Source: E44-bin32 sp041573795 (GTDB lineage: Bacteria > Chloroflexota > Anaerolineae > Anaerolineales > E44-bin32). Taken from it: a stretch of DNA of 8,605 nucleotides. Numbering within the stretch: position 1 is the stretch's first letter; every line of letters starts with the position of its first letter. The notes under the pieces were generated by a model. That model saw nothing but the letters and a program-made list of their open reading frames with translations, was not told the origin of the DNA and ran no database searches. The stretch spans positions 1-8,605 of the forward strand of contig JBFFQB010000116.1 of assembly GCA_041573795.1 (NCBI GenBank), read 5' to 3'. Below are positions 6,352-8,605 of the stretch, piece after piece. The position numbers were made by a program, and so were the translations under genes.

Positions 6352-6437
6352 TAATTGCTTTTTTAAGGAATATATTGCCAGCATTTGCGTCAAACGCTTG
6401 CAGTTAAGCACAGGGTTCCGAGATGCGAAACTGGGAG

Positions 6438-8345
6438 CTACGGGGTTGGTGTTGGAGCGATGAAAGGGGTTGCACTCGGCGTTGGTGTCTGCCAGCGCCA
6501 CCACCATGGAGTGGGAGTTGGTCGCAGGGTTCGTGTGGGAGTTGGTGTAGAGGTGAGAAATGGCGTTGGAGTGACGATGGCGGAAAGAGGGTATAACTCC
6601 AGCATTGCCGTAAGCCAATCCAAATTCTGACGAAAGACAAACTCATTGAAACGAGTTCCAGGGTAGTAAGTTCGCCAATTTTGCATCGCAGGCACTCGTT
6701 CAAAACCAAAATCCATGGCTAGTTGGGTAAGATCGAGAAAATATCCCTGCGCAGGGCGCTCAGCGAGTGAACCCCCCTGGTCATATGCCTGAGGGTCTCC
6801 ACTATAGCGGCTGGCGAAATCCCAGGGGTAGTATCGCAAAGGTTCACCTTGAGAGCCGTCCTGAAGGGCCGTGCGCACAAAGACACGCCAATAGGTCTGC
6901 CCGGCGAATTCCTCCCGCACGATTTCAACTAGATCCGCTTCCACCGCATCACTATTAAAGGCGAAAGCCCGCCCGGTATAGAGCCAATCGTCGTACGACA
7001 GACCCGGAGGAAGCGGGTCGTTGATGCCAACAAAGGCATGCTGAAGCGTGCCAAGGAAATCCCATCCCAGCTCGGATGTCAAACGTTGACGCAAGGCTTC
7101 GAAGGCGTCATTGACCGCATCAGATAGCGCAGGGTTGGGTGCAACCACTCCCGCAAGGGCAACGAGCGTTGTCCGAGCTTGGTCAGCACTCGCACTGAGG
7201 TCGACCGTAAATAGAGGTTCAGGTGGGCGCCATTCAGCGCTGCGCACAACGGCTTCAATCGGTAAGGCATGACGGGTCCATGCCAGTTGGTACACGGGCG
7301 CAGACAGTGGGAATCCAATTAACGGAAGGGTTCCCTCAACCGCATAGCTTACGAGGTGAGTCTTCTGTGATGACCGAACAATCGCTGCCAGGCTACTGCC
7401 ATCAGGAGACCATACCGGATGCTCACCCGCTCCTAGCGGAATTGCAGGACGTGATAAATCCGACAAGTCGCGTAAATGGATATCAGTCCTTCCACTCTCG
7501 ACCTGCGTGAACGCAAGCCAGGTGCTATCAGCGTTGAAGATAGGATGTCCCTCAAAAATGTTCACGCTTTGTGTAAGATTGATGAAACGGTTGTCGGGTT
7601 GATCCAAATTGGCAATAAATATATCCGGGGACCCGTCACGGTCCGAGACGAAGGCTATGCGACGGCCTGCCGGATCCCAGGTCGGATCGGTATCATTGGC
7701 GGGATGATTTGTGAGCTGGATGGGATCCTGTCCTGCATCGATCGGGATAATACGAATATCGAAATCACCGTCGTAATACGCTTCAAAAGCCACCCAGACT
7801 CCATCGGGTGACCAGGTGGGATGACCTTCATAACCAGGGGTATAGGTTAGTTGTCGGATCTCCCCGGTTCGTAGTTCGAGTAGATAGAGATCCCAAGCAC
7901 CCGCGCGGTTCGAAACGAAAGCCAAGCGCTCCCCGGTCGGATCGATGGCTGGATCACGATCGTCCCAGGACCCCCACGTCAGGGGAACAGGATCTGAATC
8001 CCCCGTAGCGAAAGCCCAAATATGCGAATGGCCTCCATCACGTTGTGTAAAGATGAGTGTCCCCAGCGGGGTTACCCTAGTGGCCATCGGGGTAGCTGAT
8101 TCAATCTGCACAGGCGTAGCCGACTCGGCCTGTGTGGGAGATTGGAGCGCCACCTCGGTTGCGAGCGCTGCAATCTCGGGATCAATCTGCCCAAGTGGCT
8201 CTTGCCCTTGCAGGTTTACGCTGTACCAGCCCAGAGCCGTAATGAGCATCAGCACAAACAAAAGAAAGCTACGGAAGATCCATAACCGGGCGTTTGATGA
8301 CGACTCTGCTTTGCGTGGTTGGCTCGATTTAGATTCTGTACCCAT
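6438..8345 (-). CDS. Membrane-anchored TolB/PD40-type beta-propeller protein with Thr-Pro-rich tail
   Basis: 635 residues. A short basic N-terminus (1-20) precedes one hydrophobic helix, about 21-42 (LWIFRSFLLFVLMLITALGW), with no lipobox or clear cleavage site. This looks like a signal anchor that leaves the rest outside the membrane. A Ser/Thr/Pro linker (about 66-94) leads to a propeller with six PD40/WD40-like repeats, each of the form 'hPtWsPDG.wiAFvS.rdG..DIy...l', with cores near 96-120, 131-167, 175-212, 219-258, 266-303 and 308-340. Residues about 372-590 form a second globular region I do not recognise, rich in Trp and Tyr (GWDFLGTLQHAFVGINDP, YYPWDFASRYSGDP). The end (592-635) is a TPTP-type tail interrupted by WWWRW. 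Such propeller proteins are common in Chloroflexota; a role in envelope binding is inference, and no catalytic motif is visible. The ATG at 8345 has only a weak AGGG upstream. It is a single-gene unit with its own TATAAT. Confidence 0.88.
   Translation of the reverse strand: MGTESKSSQPRKAESSSNARLWIFRSFLLFVLMLITALGWYSVNLQGQEPLGQIDPEIAALATEVALQSPTQAESATPVQIESATPMATRVTPLGTLIFTQRDGGHSHIWAFATGDSDPVPLTWGSWDDRDPAIDPTGERLAFVSNRAGAWDLYLLELRTGEIRQLTYTPGYEGHPTWSPDGVWVAFEAYYDGDFDIRIIPIDAGQDPIQLTNHPANDTDPTWDPAGRRIAFVSDRDGSPDIFIANLDQPDNRFINLTQSVNIFEGHPIFNADSTWLAFTQVESGRTDIHLRDLSDLSRPAIPLGAGEHPVWSPDGSSLAAIVRSSQKTHLVSYAVEGTLPLIGFPLSAPVYQLAWTRHALPIEAVVRSAEWRPPEPLFTVDLSASADQARTTLVALAGVVAPNPALSDAVNDAFEALRQRLTSELGWDFLGTLQHAFVGINDPLPPGLSYDDWLYTGRAFAFNSDAVEADLVEIVREEFAGQTYWRVFVRTALQDGSQGEPLRYYPWDFASRYSGDPQAYDQGGSLAERPAQGYFLDLTQLAMDFGFERVPAMQNWRTYYPGTRFNEFVFRQNLDWLTAMLELYPLSAIVTPTPFLTSTPTPTRTLRPTPTPWWWRWQTPTPSATPFIAPTPTP
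6441..6572 (-). repeat. Low-complexity Thr-Pro repeat coding for the C-terminal tail, with a Trp cluster
   Basis: Codes for residues 592-635 of the propeller protein: repeated TPTP units broken by WWWRW (614-618). At DNA level the 12-mer GTGGGAGTTGGT (plus strand) occurs at 6511-6522 and again at 6535-6546, a 24-base period. Such tracts are prone to slippage and copy-number change, and they produce spurious open frames on both strands. Confidence 0.8.
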
Positions 8346-8368
8346 TGCCCTAACTTATCCCGCCGGAG

Positions 8369-8374
8369 ATTATA
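8369..8374 (-). promoter_or_regulatory. TATAAT -10 box for the propeller gene
   Basis: A perfect TATAAT on the minus strand, 23 bases before the ATG at 8345, gives a short leader. No convincing -35 is seen at 16-18 bases upstream (sequence around GACGCGCATAAAG), so it is either a weak or an activator-dependent promoter. Confidence 0.45.
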
Positions 8375-8453
8375 CCCACGGAAAACTTTATGCGCGTCTT
8401 CCTTTCTCTGCAAGGAGGATGCCAATCGTCACGCAAAACTGGCATGGCGCTTA

Positions 8454-8476
8454 GGAGCCGGTGTGATACCGGCTCC
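8454..8476 (-). terminator. Strong hairpin after the upstream gene, possible terminator without a clean U-run
   Basis: GGAGCCGGT and ACCGGCTCC form a perfect 9-bp GC-rich stem with a 5-base loop. It lies 43 bases after the stop codon of the partial gene at 8519-8605. Neither strand has a proper T-run directly after the stem; on the minus strand TAAGCGCCATGCCAGTTTT follows. It may terminate weakly, stabilise the mRNA end, or be a protein-binding site. Confidence 0.45.
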
Positions 8477-8518
8477 GAGCGCTGACCCCCTATAGGCTTT
8501 TTTGAAGTTTACTTGAGT

Positions 8519-8605
8519 TCAGTCCGCCCAGCGGAGAGTGGCAATCGGAAGTGGAATCTCGAAAGTACCCGCGAGTTCCTCGCGCGTACCCCCGCGTTTT
8601 CGATA
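8519..8605 (-). CDS. C-terminal end of an unidentified protein (N-terminus outside the window)
   Basis: The minus-strand frame from the window edge gives 28 residues ending TFEIPLPIATLRWAD before a TGA at 8521-8519. The composition, with alternating charged and hydrophobic residues, looks like real protein, unlike the other two frames of this stretch, and the hairpin downstream fits a gene end. Too short to assign a family. Confidence 0.5.
   Translation of the reverse strand, partial: YRKRGGTREELAGTFEIPLPIATLRWAD

Larger units (their letters stand above)
6286..6437. other. Intergenic gap between propeller protein and MBL hydrolase
   Basis: About 150 bases without a gene. It holds the TTGACA promoter and the inverted repeat listed separately. 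It also has a weak potential hairpin on the minus strand, GCGT-TTG-ACGC (around 6388-6398), without a following T-run, so I do not call a terminator for the propeller gene. An A-run (minus strand) lies near 6359-6364. Confidence 0.6.
8346..8518. other. Intergenic gap upstream of the propeller gene
   Basis: 173 bases with no gene. It holds a strong hairpin (8454-8476), a second weaker hairpin readable on the minus strand (ATGCCAGT 8445-8438 with ATTGGCAT 8426-8419, one G-U pair) and a TATAAT box near the propeller start. A plus-strand frame runs through it but is a shadow continuing from inside the propeller gene. Confidence 0.6.

Noticed and set aside
6385..6630. Plus-strand frame rich in GVGV repeats
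   Set aside because: It is the complement of the Thr-Pro codon repeats at the end of the propeller gene. The repetition comes from that tail, not from a separate glycine-rich protein.
6404..6709. Second minus-strand frame under the propeller C-terminus, as a possible programmed frameshift product
   Set aside because: No slippery heptamer or stable structure is seen near its start, and the main frame is continuous to a normal stop. The frame is open only because of biased composition.

Overview
The window looks like chromosomal DNA of a Chloroflexota bacterium (Anaerolineae-like). This is inferred from gene style, not from a marker gene: a membrane-anchored TolB/PD40-type propeller protein with a Thr-Pro-rich tail, an isoleucyl-tRNA synthetase of the divergent 'NNPMGVHHGWGRTYKD' type, and a full T-box leader outside Firmicutes. 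All genes found lie on the minus strand, so they are transcribed from high to low coordinates. The plus strand carries only shadow frames.

In transcription order: the last 28 codons of an unidentified gene (8519-8605); a 173-base gap with two hairpins and a TATAAT box; a 635-residue propeller protein (6438-8345); a roughly 150-base gap with a TTGACA promoter and an inverted repeat; a metallo-beta-lactamase-fold hydrolase (5431-6279) overlapping by 14 bases an RNase HI-like gene (5010-5444); a sigma70-type promoter whose -35 box overlaps the RNase H stop codon; a complete T-box riboswitch with an AUC (Ile) specifier, the AGGGTGGTACCACGG T-box motif and a terminator (4681-4961); an AlaX-type alanyl-tRNA editing protein (3926-4636); isoleucyl-tRNA synthetase (552-3917); and lipoprotein signal peptidase lspA, cut by the window edge (1-482).

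The core is a tRNA(Ile)-sensing operon, T-box > alaX > ileS > probably lspA. Uncharged tRNA(Ile) should stabilise the antiterminator and raise expression of the synthetase together with a trans-editing factor of the alanine family. The synthetase is the most unusual protein here. Its HIGH signature reads GVHH, its KMSKS signature reads AMHKS, and DCHGLP reads DCQGLW, while its CP1 editing residues and two CxxC zinc pairs are intact. The HIGH-to-GxHH swap is the change reported for pseudomonic acid (mupirocin) hyper-resistant IleRS2 enzymes.

I see no mobile element, CRISPR array, tRNA or rRNA gene, and no clearly undescribed system. The points worth a second look are the remodelled IleRS, the AlaX-IleRS pairing under an Ile T-box, the RNase H without its fourth acidic residue, and the unrecognised C-terminal domain and Trp-rich tail of the propeller protein.
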